From positions 12,879,771-12,943,770 of the forward strand of contig NC_051441.1 in NCBI RefSeq assembly GCF_001649575.2: 64,000 nucleotides of DNA, given 5' to 3'. This DNA comes from Kryptolebias marmoratus. Lineage: Eukaryota; Chordata; Actinopteri; Cyprinodontiformes; Rivulidae. Made by a program: the position numbers and the translations under genes. The notes beneath the pieces were generated by a model. It made no database searches. It was not told the origin of the DNA and was given only the letters and a program-made list of their open reading frames with translations. Of this stretch, positions 1-11,791 are shown in pieces (the stretch's first letter is position 1; each line of letters begins with the position of its first letter).

Positions 1-974
1 GGGGTTAAAAAGACCCTGTGGTGCTTTTAGTGTTAGGAAAAAAAGTTTGACATAAATCTTTCTGCTGCAGTAATTATTTATAAAAAGGCCCGAAAAGAAC
101 CGTACATGTTTAACTTGCTGTTTTGTTGTCTGAGAGGATTTAGTTGAAGGTAAAGAACAATTTCAAATATTTATTATTTTTGTTGCTGCCGTTTCTTTTG
201 TAGTGTTGCTGCATCGCACACGTCCGGGCTCTTTGCTGTGAAATGCTCTTAGCGAAGCAGAATTGTCCGTCAGGAGACAAACACGTAATTTTACAAAATA
301 ACAGTTTCACATACTTTTTACGGTCAAGTTTGAATTATAAATGTACTCATTAAGAGCTTTGAAAAAACACAATATCTGGATTTAAATTATTTATTTTAAC
401 CAGTTTGTTGTTTTGATAGAATAATTGTACACCATCTATATTGACAAAGGTACGGCATAAATTGTTCTTTGTTTATAGCCTCATGAAATTTATCTCCTAA
501 CTTCCTGTTAGGATGCACCTCACTGTCGACATAAAAAAGGATTTTAATGGACTGACTCTCACAAAATACAGCAGAAAGGTCTAAATGAGAAAGAGGAGCT
601 ATTTCAAAATAGCTCTAAATTTCAAGATTGTCAGTTCAAATGATTTAATTTACATTTATCTTATTTATTGAAAGGTGCTCCCACTTAGTCATGGCTTGGA
701 AGAAAACTTAAGGTGTCACCCTCTACTGAGAGGGAAAAAAAGTGCCTATAGTCATGTGCTGCCAGAAAATATATCAGCATACATATCTGTGATAAAGCCA
801 AAGCTGAAGGAACAGGCCTGTCAGTCAAATGAGATGAACATCACCATGGACTGAGAGGCTGCCCTCCAGGAAAGACTACTCTGTTTACAATAAACACCTT
901 CAAGCTTGAATAAAGTTTACAAACCATCACATAAAGTTAAGAGACTTCTGTAGGAAAGTTTGATGTCCAGAGGA
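1..974. other. Gene-free AT-rich stretch
   Basis: I see no exon with family similarity, no RNA gene and no clear repeat here. Short open frames on both strands lack splice context or recognisable protein content. Confidence 0.5.
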
Positions 975-989
975 GGCAGGCACTAAATC

Positions 990-1185
990 ATTCGGCTCCA
1001 ACATCCAGAAGTGTGTTTGCTGGAATAAAATGGTAAAACAACCTCAGGAATACTGCTTCAACTGAAAGGCACGGTGGTGGTAGCATCATGATGTGGGGCT
1101 GTTTTGCTGCAAGTAGAACATAGGAACTGTGCAGCGTGAACGAAACGTTAAAGGAGGTTGAGACTGACCAGAAACCGTGATCCAG
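990..1185 (+). pseudogene. Tc1/mariner transposase relic
   Basis: Near 1070-1125 the plus strand reads HGGGSIMMWGCFAAS, the conserved block before the second catalytic Asp of Tc1-type transposases (family pattern HGGG-MMWGCF). The preceding 80 bases still resemble the KxxxVWR...F region but are frame-broken, and there is no intact reading frame on either side. This is a short dead internal fragment; no terminal inverted repeats were recognised. Confidence 0.75.
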
Positions 1186-1189
1186 CCAA

Positions 1190-1330
1190 ACATTACTTTC
1201 TGACAGTTTTATTAAAATCCATGCATGAGTCATGGTTCATGAGATATTTTGCTAACAGTACAGACAAATGAATACACACACACACACACAGATGTGGCCA
1301 AAATCATTATCACCCTGGCTTCGCCTTTGA
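1190..1330 (+). repeat. Dispersed repeat, TTCATTAAAAT/GAGATATTTTGCTAA family (copy 1)
   Basis: The copy contains the recurring core: a tract like TTTTATTAAAATCCATGCAT, then GGTTCATGAGATATTTTGCTAACAG, then a CA-rich tail with (AC)n at 1273-1290. The same order recurs near 2560, 17815, 18065, 55590, 57105 and 62250, so this is an interspersed family. I cannot assign it to a named family. Confidence 0.6.
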
Positions 1331-1339
1331 GAAACTCGA

Positions 1340-2100
1340 CTTTGGAAAGTAGCTAAAAATAAACTTTGCTGAAAGTTTGGTGATGGCTACCAAAACAACA
1401 GCACGCTCAACAAACGGCTTCCTGCTGGGCCGGGATTGAAACCCCCCCAGTGTCTCAGCCATCTTACCGCCACCAATCCACAGCAGCCCTCTTTGCCAAC
1501 CAGCCCTGCGCACAGAACGAACTGTATATATTCATGCATCATTTCTTTGTCATTTTCGCAGAGCGTAAATCCAGCTCTGCAGTCAGCTCATGGCGGGCCC
1601 ACGCACATCTTAGTGTGTGGCTGATAGCTTTGGTGCAGAAATCTGGAGTCATGCTGGCGCTAAATATAGACAGAGGTTTTATGTAAGCTGAGGTGAATCA
1701 TTCTGTTCCACACGTTTCAGCACATTTACTCGCACTCACCGAATAAGTGACATGGCACAGGTAAAGAAGAGGAACAACAACAAAAAAAAAAAAAAACAAT
1801 AAAAAAATAAAATGGATGTGTTAAAAGACCTTTATACAAGCTACATAAAATGGATTTAGAAAAGTGACAGTGCAGCATATGCCTGCTGTCGGTTGACTGA
1901 AATGACATTTGCATAAATTTCTGTTTGTTTGACTGCTTGTGTTTGCTTGTGATGCACTAAGGCTTAGCAGGAGCAGAGGGATTTTAATATGTTATCAAGG
2001 CTGGAAAATGAGTGATTGTATTTGGGTTGACGATGGGTCCTTCTCTCAGGCATCACATCCTAAACCTCTAATGCACAAATTAATTCTCCTTGGTAGGCCA
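1340..2100. other. No gene seen
   Basis: The region is AT-rich with an A-rich run at 1782-1797. Several overlapping small open frames on both strands have no recognisable domain and no credible splice context. Confidence 0.45.
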
Positions 2101-2106
2101 GGGCCA

Positions 2107-2304
2107 GGCAATCCTGGTCCTCGAGGGCCACTATCCTGCATGTGTTACTTGTTTCTCTGCTCCAACACACCTGATTCAGTGGTTAAATTACCTCTTCGTG
2201 TTCTGCAGAAGCCTGTTAATCACCCACTGATTCAAATCAGGTGTGTTGGAGCAGAGAAACAAGTAAAACATACAGGATAATGGCCCTCGAGGACCAGGAT
2301 TGCC
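2107..2304. mobile_element. Fold-back MITE-like element
   Basis: About 80 bases beginning GGCAATCCTGGTCCTCGAGG at 2107 reappear inverted, ending CCTCGAGGACCAGGATTGCC at 2304, around a short unrelated centre (about 2185-2225). Arms include the CTCCAACACACCTGATTCA / TGAATC..GGTGTGTTGGAG pair. A near-perfect long inverted repeat without coding capacity fits a non-autonomous DNA transposon. The class is unknown. Confidence 0.8.
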
Positions 2305-2544
2305 TACCGTTGCTATAGGCTTACTATAAGTTTATAAGCCGATGTAGCCATTTTAGGTTGAACCTTAAAAAAAAAAAATCATGTCAGCTGTATCTCAATA
2401 CCTGAATTGAATTGAATTCAAGATGGCCAAGACATTCAGGACATTAAGAAACTTTTCATAAAGTCTTGCTGGGTAAAATAAAGGCTAAATAAAAACTAAA
2501 TAATAAAAAAAATGGCTCAAAATGTTAATCATTTGTAGATGTAC

Positions 2545-2690
2545 ATCCAATGATTACTTTTGGCAAGTTTCATTAAAATTCATCCAGTGGTTCACGAGAT
2601 ATTTTGGTAATAGATACACACAAACACATCCAATGATACAGGCAAAGACATAATCGCCTGCTTTCGCTTTTCGGCGGCATGAGATAACTG
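2545..2690 (+). repeat. Dispersed repeat, GAGATATTTTG family (copy 2)
   Basis: Contains the same ordered core as the copy at 1190: a GATGTACATCCAATGATTAC lead, TTTCATTAAAATTCATCCAG, then GGTTCACGAGATATTTTGGTAA and an ACACA tail. No coding capacity. Confidence 0.6.
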
Positions 2691-3810
2691 TAAGGCGTAT
2701 TATCAGCGTGTGTGTTTTGACACAAAGGCAGGACAAGTAGACAGCCTTCAGCCAAGTTTAAATTATCTAAGTGGATGCAGAGCAAACACGGCCCTTATAA
2801 TTGATCTGTCTGACACCAAATAACAAAGACATGAAGTGTTAGAATGAGTCTTTTCCAATTAATATGGTGTGGGGGGGATGAGGGATGGGTTTGAACCAAG
2901 AGGAGAAAGATAGGAGAAACTAATTACCGGGGGGAGGGGGAGAATATGTAAGAAAAGAGAAGTAAGGAAGGTGAGAAAGAAAAGGAAGAGTTAAACAGAA
3001 AGAGAATAAATTACAGCAATGACATCAAATAAATATTTTCTTCCAGTGAGATCACCTTTAACACTGACAGGTAGCTTCAGAACAGTCAGTTCCTCACACA
3101 CAACATCCAGCCGCTGTTTGAATCCTAAATAAGACGAAAGCCAACGGCATCACATCAGCCGTCGTCTTTCGGGATCACAAATAAAGTTTGTTCTTTACTT
3201 CCTGTTGTATGTCCACGTCTCTTCAGCTCAGCCTCACACACATTTCCCTCTGTTACATCATATCAGGTCATTCTTATCCTCAAGAGTCACAGACACATGC
3301 ATAACAATGGTGTCTGCTTTGATTTGTTCTTGGTCTAATCTCTCTGCCACTTCATGTAGGACACATGTAATCCAGCTAATGAGCAGCAGGGCTCGTAGGA
3401 TGTCAGCATCAGTGCTTCATTAACTTCTCCATTTTCTTCAGTTTATTCCTCTTTTCCCTCTCCCAAACAGATTCTGTCAACTTCATTGGTTCAATAATGT
3501 GAAATCGCAAAACTTGTTTGTAACATTGTAAATATCCACTTTTTAAATGAAACTCCTAAAATCTAAATACTGTTTAAGTTTTGTTTTTGTGCTTCAGAGG
3601 TTTAAACAGAGCTGTAATCCCATGATTCCAAAGCATAAACTTGATTTAATGCCAACTACCCAAAACACATGATTATTTATATGCTGTTCTTTCTAATTAC
3701 TATGAAATTCTAACTTCAAACTGCAGATTATTTTTAAAGGCATGTTTATGCATCTAGTTAGACAGTTTTTACAGTTAATATTGACATTAAGTGCATCCCT
3801 TTAATAATTA

Positions 3811-3812
<2 letters not shown>

Positions 3813-3842
<30 letters not shown>
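3813..3842. repeat. (AC)n microsatellite
   Basis: An uninterrupted AC dinucleotide run of about 15 units. Confidence 0.97.
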
Positions 3843-3844
<2 letters not shown>

Positions 3845-4883
3845 CCTGAAGACAGTTTAGGATTAAAATTAACACTTCTTTAATTGGAAATATTTAGTTG
3901 GCTGTGTAAGGGTGGAAAATTTTCAGAAACTTTTTATGGAAAGTTAAGGAATTTGGAAATACCCTACATGTTCGAGTGACAGACTTTTAGGATGTGGTAC
4001 CTCTTATTGCTCAGTAAAGCAATGGAATCTGGTTGTTTTGGTCATGATTTTGCTAAAACAAAGATTTTCCCCAACTTTATTACCTGTTAAGGGCCAACCT
4101 TCAATATTTTAAATTCCAGATTTATTGCCATAACTTCCCATTAAAGTCCATGGAAAAAATACAAGCATCTCAAAAGAAATGTGAAATAAAACTTGAGATG
4201 CAAAACAAAAATGAAGTCTTCCAGTCTTTATCTCCACCCACCTTTAACATCAAATTATGCTGCATTCACTGCACCTCAGAAATGAGAAGTCAAAATAGTT
4301 TTTTTGCTTCATGTTGTTTTATAACAAACAAGATGACTTTTAGAAAACCAGTAGTTTACTTAAGGAAAATATTTTTTTAGCAAATGAAAAAGTTGACATG
4401 ATTGTGACTGGAGAGCTTTCAGCTTTAGTCTTTTTTTATACAAACCTGTGATGAGATTCTAGCTTGAAGATAATTACCAATTATTTGTTGAACTACAAAT
4501 GAAACAAGAATATGAAAACAAAACTGTTCTTATTTCTTCTATTTCCAGTGAAATTCAACAGTGAATTTTGTCCATACCAACTTGACAAAAAAATCCTTTC
4601 CATTGTGCACATTTTAGTCACCTGCAAAATACAGACTTAAAAAAATGCATCTTGGTACTGTAAATTTAAAGCATAAATGTCTATGGCTTTAAAGCATGCC
4701 ATAGACATCAAATTAAAAACTCAAAAAATTGTAACTTTAGCAAAGGGCATGTCTTGAGACAGTGCAATGCTGACATCTAGTGGATAAGTTAACTTACTGC
4801 AGCAATTTATTTTTAACCCTCCTGTGGCCTCAGGAGCTTCTCTTCAGTTACGAGGGCTTCGTGAAAGTTAAAACACTCCACAA

Positions 4884-4884
4884 C

Positions 4885-4912
<28 letters not shown>
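4884..4912. repeat. Poly-A tract
   Basis: Homopolymer A run of roughly 29 bases; length may vary by assembly or allele. Confidence 0.9.
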
Positions 4913-4915
<3 letters not shown>

Positions 4916-5095
4916 TCGTGGGGAAAAAAAATAAGCTTGGTTCCTGAAGTTCTCCTGTATGATCTTCCATCTGATACTCAGTGTGATGTGATAGTTGGTC
5001 CTTTAAGTCACATTTTATGATTAACACCAGCTCAGTGGTGTAAAAGTATTTAACCCATCCAATAATTTCCCTCTGCAATCAGGTCAGAGACAAAT

Positions 5096-5335
5096 CTAAA
5101 AGGAAAACCATCTCTTTCCCCAGTGACACTCTCCAGCTCCTCCTACAAAATCCCAAGACATTCCCAGACCAGAGTAAATATGCTGCATCATCCCTTTAGC
5201 AAGTTCTGGGTGTGCCCCTGAGTTCCCATCCAGAGGAGCTGACTGACAACCCAGCAGCTTCGCTCTCAGCTGCAAACCACCTCGGTGCACACTGACGGTC
5301 GTGGCTCTAGAAGATGCCAACGGAATCACATCATT
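5096..5335 (-). mobile_element. LINE 3' relic
   Basis: The stretch CTCCAGCTCCTCC..AATCCCAAG..TTCCCAG at about 5129-5170 matches the better-preserved LINE fragment near 46315-46360. It is followed by the AGTTCCCATCC..GAGCTGAC and GCCAACGGAATCACATCAT segments common in fish LINE tails. The frame is broken. I recognise the family by its recurrent fish protein IERSQLRWFGHL, seen in the 46-kb copy. Confidence 0.6.
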
Positions 5336-5540
5336 TACTAAAAGCAGTTCTGACCCACTGAGGTTCTAAAAACAGAACAGCAAGAACGAGCTTGACTTTG
5401 TGCTGAGAGCCTCCTTTCCAGCAGCCTAAAGTTAAACTTTAAATCATATTCTCCTGCCTGTAAACGTTGACCATGTAATATCAAATTAGCATTGTAAAAT
5501 AAAACCAGGACAGTAGTTTGCTGCTCGTAAACAGTTTGCT

Positions 5541-5546
5541 TTTATT
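5541..5546 (-). terminator. Poly-A signal of galectin gene 1
   Basis: TTTATT on the plus strand reads AATAAA on the minus strand, about 380 bases past the galectin 1 stop codon. It is the first canonical hexamer downstream and a plausible mRNA 3' end. Confidence 0.55.
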
Positions 5547-5924
5547 GGGCAAGAAAACACAAGATGTGTTAGACAGATGGTGTCACTTGTCCACGCAAAT
5601 TTTCATGGAATGTCAAATATACGCAAATATATTCCACGTGGTTCTTTTGAAATGAAATTTGAGAACTGCAAAGCTAATAAAAAAAGCTTTGGTTTTGCTT
5701 TTCAGTCAGTCATTTTTCTGTTCAACCACTACACAGATGTACAGATGTTTTAGGTATCTCATCTGTACATAAGTTTTTTTATATATAGTTACTTGCATGT
5801 GCCCTCAATGAAAATCTTGCATGTGATAAAAATGCCAAGCATGTACCAGTTATTTGGTAGACTTTGAAGTCCTCGAACGTCATGTTATCTGAGGTTCAGT
5901 CCACAAACTCAGGGCGATGGAGGT

Positions 5925-8900
5925 TTAGTTGACCTCAATGCTTCTGATGCAAACCTCCCCATCAAATCTGATGACCGAGTATTGCTCTGCCCCTATGCGG
6001 TTGGGAAAGTTGATTGTAGAGCCATCTGATAAAGTGACAACAAACTCTGCAGGGGTGAATCCAATGGTGATCTATAGAGGGATGAGAAGAAAAAAAATAT
6101 ACAGACAAAATGAGGACGTTCTAAAACAGCTGCTTGTTGTCAAAAAAACAGGAACATGCATTTTTAACCTAAATCATCAGACAACATTATGCACACATTT
6201 CGCACCTTGAATTCCTCTCCTTGATGGAAAGGAAAGCTTTCCGAGCGAACCTCCTCACACCAGGTGCCTCCTTCATACGAGTTGCAGACAACTGCGTTCT
6301 CGTCTCCGTGGGCATTAAAACGAGGGTTGATGTGCAGGGTAATATCTTGCTCATTAGGGCCAATATTTACCTCAAAGCTACAGTGAAGAAACAGAACACA
6401 AAGGTTTATTACAAACGGTGTGATTATTTTATTCTAAAACCCCAGAATTTCCTGGAATTTTTGTGAAGTCAATCAATAGATTTTTGGGCAATTTAAAGGT
6501 CTTTTAAAGTTTTCTTGAAACATTGGCTGCCTTTTCAGCCTTATTTTGCTCCTGGTGTCAGCATATTGTGCAGTATGTACATAGAAAATTAGGAAAATTA
6601 CTAAACCATCTGATTACGGATTACCCTGAATTATCTGAACCTAATTAAAAATTTATATTCACTTAATTATTTAGCCAGGATAACATTCTGAAGCAAGAAT
6701 TAACCCTTTGTGAACTGGTTAATTAAAATATAAGAACCTTTTGAACAGGATGCTGAATATTCCTGAACAGGTCTGGGGAAAAGATTGCATGAAACAAAGT
6801 CAACTACTGAGCTCATCTGCTTGTCTGGAAGGTCACCCAGGATGGTTAAGGTGACAGCTTCTGAGGGGTCTGGAACTCCTCATCTTATGCCGTCAGGAGT
6901 TGGAGGGTTACCCGACATCTATGAGCAATTCTTTAACTGGACTTATCTCTTAACTTTAGCTTTCCTTAAATCTTCTACTGATGGACTTCACAAAACAAAT
7001 CTAGACAAATGCACATTTTAAACTTAGGTAAACAAAAAATCAATAAGATGAAAGGAGAGGGGACCAGCACGGAAGACAAACACAAAACAAACTGATGAAA
7101 AACAACCAAGTGACGAATCAGGGGCCCTCTTGCTGTTAATAAGTGGCAAGACACTCAGGATCCTGACAAAGTCAGGAACCTTGAGCTTCTGCACAGACTG
7201 CTTATATCTTCCTGTTCAAAGGAGGTTCTGTTGACAAGATCACTAGACTGTCTCTTGTAACAAGAAAGAGTTATTACAATTTGTTAAACCAGTTGACTAA
7301 TTTTTTATTAGATAAATGAACACATAAAAATCATCAGCCTTTCTCATTTAAAAAATTTCACTATTAAAACACCAGATTTTATCTCTGCATCAGTCGTGTT
7401 TTTTCTTAGTCTTAAAAAAGTGTAAGGATAATCTGTATCTACTAATAACCCTCTGAAAACAGCGTATCCAAACAACACTAAGGGCAGAAATAGACTTACA
7501 CAGAACAGTTACTGAAAAGATGACTGTAGGTCAGAGGTCATTAATCCTTTTATGCTACACACGCAGTATCAAAGTTAGTAGCTCGCTAGCTAGCAACCGA
7601 GATTGCAAGTTACTAGTTAGCTAGCTTGCCAGCTAGCTAGTTATTTTGCTAATAATCAGATAAAGATCCAATTTAATAAGTTTTTTTGCTACATTTTTTG
7701 TTTTATGTAGACTGTAGACACAACACTTGTCTATCCTTTCACTTTAGGGCCTTTTTTATGCCTAGATGATTTATAAGTCAAAGTTAAGATGCTTAACAAA
7801 TTAACAAAAGAGGTTTTGTTCTACTACTACTACTGCGCCAGATCACTTAAAAATTACAGGCATGTTTGGCTCATTGGAAACCATTTATGAAACAAACAGG
7901 GATGACTTCAGACTTCTGCAGATTACTGTATGCATGTCTGATCCTTGGTTGTTGTTCACAGTGAACTGATGCTACTGATGCTTCTGGCTTTTTTTCTGTT
8001 TTGTAACTATCTTAATCATTTTGAAAGAAGAAATATTCACCCTCATGACTTCAGCACTGTCATAAGAAAGGAATCACATGTCTCAGTAACTTTTTTTATC
8101 TCAAGAATGTTTGTTTGAGGGGTAAAAAAACACTTGCAATGACACAGATTCAGGCATGCGTTGTTGAACTTACTTTGTAGCGTCAGGTTTAGCCACTCCA
8201 ACAATAGTCAGGGTTTGTCCAACACTGAAGAACATGTTCTTTAAGGTCTGTGTACAGTAAGAGAGGATGTATGGTGAATCAACATGCTATTGTGAGATGA
8301 TTTTACAGAGTTTTCCAGGCAGAAAAAAGTCCTAACAAAAGCCTCGGCCAACTTTCCTTTCGTCACTTCATCCTTTCCAACAGCAGCAACATGTGTTTTC
8401 AATTTTACTCCAATCATTAACCAACCTGGCAGATTCCAGAGTCAAGAAAGAGCTCTTGTTGTGCTGTTGACAATAATCTTGTTTGCACTTTCCAGAATGG
8501 AAAAGACTGTAGGTGCAACAAAATTATTGAAGATTTTTTGTTCATCTGAGTAATATTTTCCTCAGTGTAATACTGGATAGTAACCCTACACTGGAAAAAG
8601 CTATGCACACAAAACTGAACAAATGTAAACTGTCAGCTATGTTACACAGCAAAAGAAGCAGTCCTGAGTATTTATAATTTTTCACATTTTACTGTTGAAA
8701 GAAATATGTCATTATACAGTGGAAAAACATCTCATTTAAAACAAGCAACTATGGTGACATAGTAAATATTAGAAACTGAAGCTTCTAAGGTTCCACATCC
8801 TTTTTTGTTGGGAAACAGTGAAACCAGAAATTATTCTGTTTGTACAAAAAAAATGAACTTTCCTTTGGAGTAAATGTATAAGATTGAGTACTAATATATC

Positions 8901-10096
8901 CACAAAGCTTTGCAAATTTACCAGATTTGATGTTTGCTTTTATTTTTTTCCACTTCTTTTGTGACATGAATCAGTGTGCTGTTTTGTAAATCAAGAGCAA
9001 AACCTTTTTGCCAATCTTAGCTAACAAACACTCCCTCTAAGCATAAATTTAAAGAGTTAAAAAAGTAAAATTATTTCCAGTGCTCACAAACTGAAGTGCA
9101 ATGTCGTGGTCATCTGCTAATTTTGGGGTGCGTTTCTGAGGTAATGAGCTGAAAAAGTAAAAATGTTTTGATAATTTTGGGTCTAAAGAAAAAAAAATAT
9201 CAAGGAAAAAATGAGAATTGTCTAAAATACCACTTCATAAATATGACAAAAGACTGGAAAGGAGTAGTGTAACATGGGTTCAACTTTCTTTCTTGTGTTA
9301 TACAGTGAGCCTGTGACAGATGTCACTGAGGCTTGAACTGGGTGGGGCTGGGCTGAGGTCAGATGTGACCAGCACCACTTGTCACAGGCAAAATGACAAA
9401 ACGTGTCTGCCAAATATCCTGACACTCCCATTATGTCCAGTATGGTTCTTTTACCTGAATAAATATCTGTGATGTGGAACTTTACTCTAAAATAAAGCAA
9501 CATTACTGCATTTTTTTACAGTGCAAACATTATTCCCAAATCAGAATATATGTTTATTACACTTTTTTTCCATTTATCTGATTTTATTTTTCATTATCTT
9601 CAAATATCTGTTAAATCTGCACAGTTTTTTTTCCAAATGTGTTTACCCCAAAGGCCAAGCATTTTAAAGAACACAAAGGCCTTCATTGTAAGCTGTAAGT
9701 TTATTAACCTAAAGGGATCACAACACTTTTCTGACTGTTTTAGATCTGACAGTGGACAAGATGCAGCTGGAAAGAAGAGGAAAGTTGTATATTTGTATTT
9801 TGCAGAAAGAATGAGATATGACTAATCTGGATAAGAAGCCTATGGTGAATATTTTGACCATAAAAGGCAAATTGAAGAACCAAGTTTTTAAAAATGCTAA
9901 ACAAAGGTTATATGCAATGATTTGTATTAATTAATGCATTGATCTGCAGGTATATTCCCATTAGCGTGTAAAAAAACTGAGCCAGCCCCAGCTGTCTGTT
10001 CCAGATTTAAACACAAGCTAAAACTGTGTCACTCCAGCACAAGCGGAAAGACCCAAAGCAAGAACACAATTGTCGGAAAATGATACTTACTGCCAT
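5925..10096 (-). CDS. Prototype galectin 1 (congerin/galectin-1-like), 4 coding exons
   Basis: Coding exons on the minus strand are 10091-10096 (ATG GCA), 8174-8247, 6206-6377 and 5925-6071. All junctions are GT-AG and the joined frame gives 132 residues, close to the 134-135 usual for galectin-1 and congerins. Exon 3 is 172 bp, the size in mammalian LGALS1. All eight core carbohydrate-recognition residues are visible: H42, N44, R46 (LHINPR), V57, N59, W66, E69 and R71 (WCEEVR). There is no signal peptide, as in the family, which leaves cells by a non-classical route. It should bind beta-galactosides as a dimeric beta-sandwich lectin. It is the most diverged of the three tandem galectins. The start is fixed by a 6-base first exon with a GTAAGT donor. 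The exact orthologue (lgals1-like or lgals2-like) cannot be told by eye. Confidence 0.93.
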
Positions 10097-10186
10097 ATCT
10101 GTTGCAGATGACGGTGGTCAAGTAGAGCTGAGACAAAATTTGGCTGCTGCAGGGCCTCGCCTCTGTGTCTGCACCCAGACAGATGT

Positions 10187-10193
10187 CTATATA
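10187..10193 (-). promoter_or_regulatory. TATA box of galectin gene 1
   Basis: Minus-strand TATATAG lies about 91 bases upstream of the ATG. The implied start site near 10160 leaves a 5' UTR of about 65 bases. The other two galectin genes have a TATA element at a matching distance. Confidence 0.65.
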
Positions 10194-10789
10194 CAGAGCA
10201 ATGTGGGCGGTCCTTCGAAGTGAGTGACATTCCACACAGCCAATACAGGAGCTCCATGACTGATCACCAACTAACTGGTTTAAAGTTAAGTTATAAACGA
10301 TGACAACTAAGCTTTGTGGTTAACAAACACCTCAGTGATGCGACGTTAAATAGTAAATAGTATCGCTTGTTGATTTTGGGCTGTATTTTTAAAACTTGGC
10401 TGAGTTGAAGTTGTCTTTGAGAGAGAGTGCTGACCAGAGTCAGAGACAAAAATAGAAATGCATTTGTTGTCAGGGAGACAACTATTTTGAACAGCCGTCT
10501 CCCTTAATGTCCACTTACTGTATATAGCTGCTTGTAATTTAAAGTAGCATCAAGTGCCAGACGTATTTCTGAAGAAGTAAGGTTTCTTTTTTTGGGGATT
10601 TGCCATGTCCTAGATGACTGAGACTCTACACCAACATATCATAAACTAATGTAAATCAGACTTAAGAGCAACTCTTCTTCTTTCATATGATGAGATGATG
10701 TGAGCAATCTGTATTCAAATCTGTCTGGATGTAATTTGTGATTTTGTCCTTCAAATCAACATTCTGCCCTTGTGCAAAGGTTTTCTTTG

Positions 10790-10935
10790 GCCTTTTCTTT
10801 CAGTGGACATATGAAAATACAGTTCCTGGAAAATGTATTCACCCCTTGGTTTTATGCTTTTATGTCTGTCATAAATCAGTTATAGTCAATATAAAATGTT
10901 TAAAAACTTCTTCAGTGTCAAAGTAAAGTCAAATT
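10790..10935 (+). repeat. Tc1-type element end fragment
   Basis: The phrase TACAGTTCCTGGAAAATGTATTCACCCC resembles the terminal part of a common fish Tc1-like family, followed by decayed internal sequence. There is no transposase frame. Confidence 0.4.
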
Positions 10936-11029
10936 TCTACAGAGTAAGCCAATTAATTAAAACTATGCAATGTAAAATAGGTGACTGCATAAATAAAAGT
11001 GACTGTCATAATATAACAGAGAAAATATT

Positions 11030-11135
11030 ATTGAGAGTCACAGAATGGATACAAAACAGTTTCCTTTTGGGAGTCAGTTTTATGAAAATTTCTCTACTGG
11101 TTCGTGAGATTTTTGCAACTTGTTCTTTAGGATGA
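11030..11135 (+). repeat. Dispersed repeat, GAGATATTTTG family (diverged copy)
   Basis: A diverged core, TTTTATGAAAATTTCTCTACTGGTTCGTGAGATTTTTGC, matches the copies at 1190 and 18040. It sits just below the duplicated galectin 2 3' block, and a related copy sits below galectin 3. Confidence 0.45.
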
Positions 11136-11244
11136 CTTAACAATAAAGACATCAGTCTTTTTTAAAAAGAAAAAAGTCACTTTTGATTACAAAGAATTTA
11201 CTGTTCAAGAAAATTTATTACAAGTTGACAGGGGAAAACACAGA

Positions 11245-11480
11245 TAGAAAGATGTGTCAGGAACATTTCTCAGCTCGGCTCTCTGGAGAGCAGTGAAGCT
11301 GTTAACAGTTCAGTTAAACTGCTCTGCAAGCTGTTTGGTGATTGACACCATGTGCCAACTGACTGATGGGTTTATTTTTCCTGAGTGTTGCATCATCGTA
11401 TCTTAAATATCTGGTCAATTTAAGTCAATATGGAATTAATTAGGAGGACGATTACTGAGTAAACATTTCAGGAGAAACCC
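11245..11480 (-). repeat. Duplicated 3' block of galectin 2 (pair with 18225-18470)
   Basis: About 160 bases from GTGTCAGGAACATTTCTCAG to the TATTTTTCCTGAGTGTTG stretch are nearly identical to 18225-18380, with looser similarity beyond. This marks the distal edge of the tandem duplication that produced galectins 2 and 3. It carries a minus-strand AATAAA at 11371-11376 and another at 11214-11219. Confidence 0.85.
11371..11376 (-). terminator. Poly-A signal of galectin gene 2
   Basis: TTTATT (AATAAA on the minus strand) lies about 415 bases past the stop and is preserved in the galectin 3 copy at 18341-18346. That conservation supports it as the 3' end signal. A second hexamer lies at 11214-11219. 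Confidence 0.5.
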
Positions 11481-11791
11481 AACACCCATTTAAAATCAAA
11501 CAACCATAGAAACTGTTTAGTTTCAGAAATTATGCAAGAACCCATAAAGACAAGCCCAGAGAAACGATCCATTAGACAAATTAAGTATCTCAGCATTTTT
11601 TTGTGTGCATACACTTATTATGGCTTTTTAGGTCTGTATCTTCTCTAAACATCCATATATTTGCTTATAGTTACCCTCAACCAGGAACATTCTTAACATG
11701 ATGTGATAAACATAGAAAGCTGGCACAGATTTAAATCAGCTTGGAAAACATTTGCTGCGATGTTGTCTGTTGTTCTTCGGAGGGTTGAAGT

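Larger units (their letters stand above)
2700..5090. other. Gene-free region with purine-rich and simple repeats
   Basis: A G/A-rich tract spans about 2865-3010. An (AC)15 microsatellite is at 3813-3842, and a long poly-A run at about 4884-4912 makes the translated lysine or phenylalanine runs here meaningless. I found no exon signals with protein similarity. Confidence 0.5.
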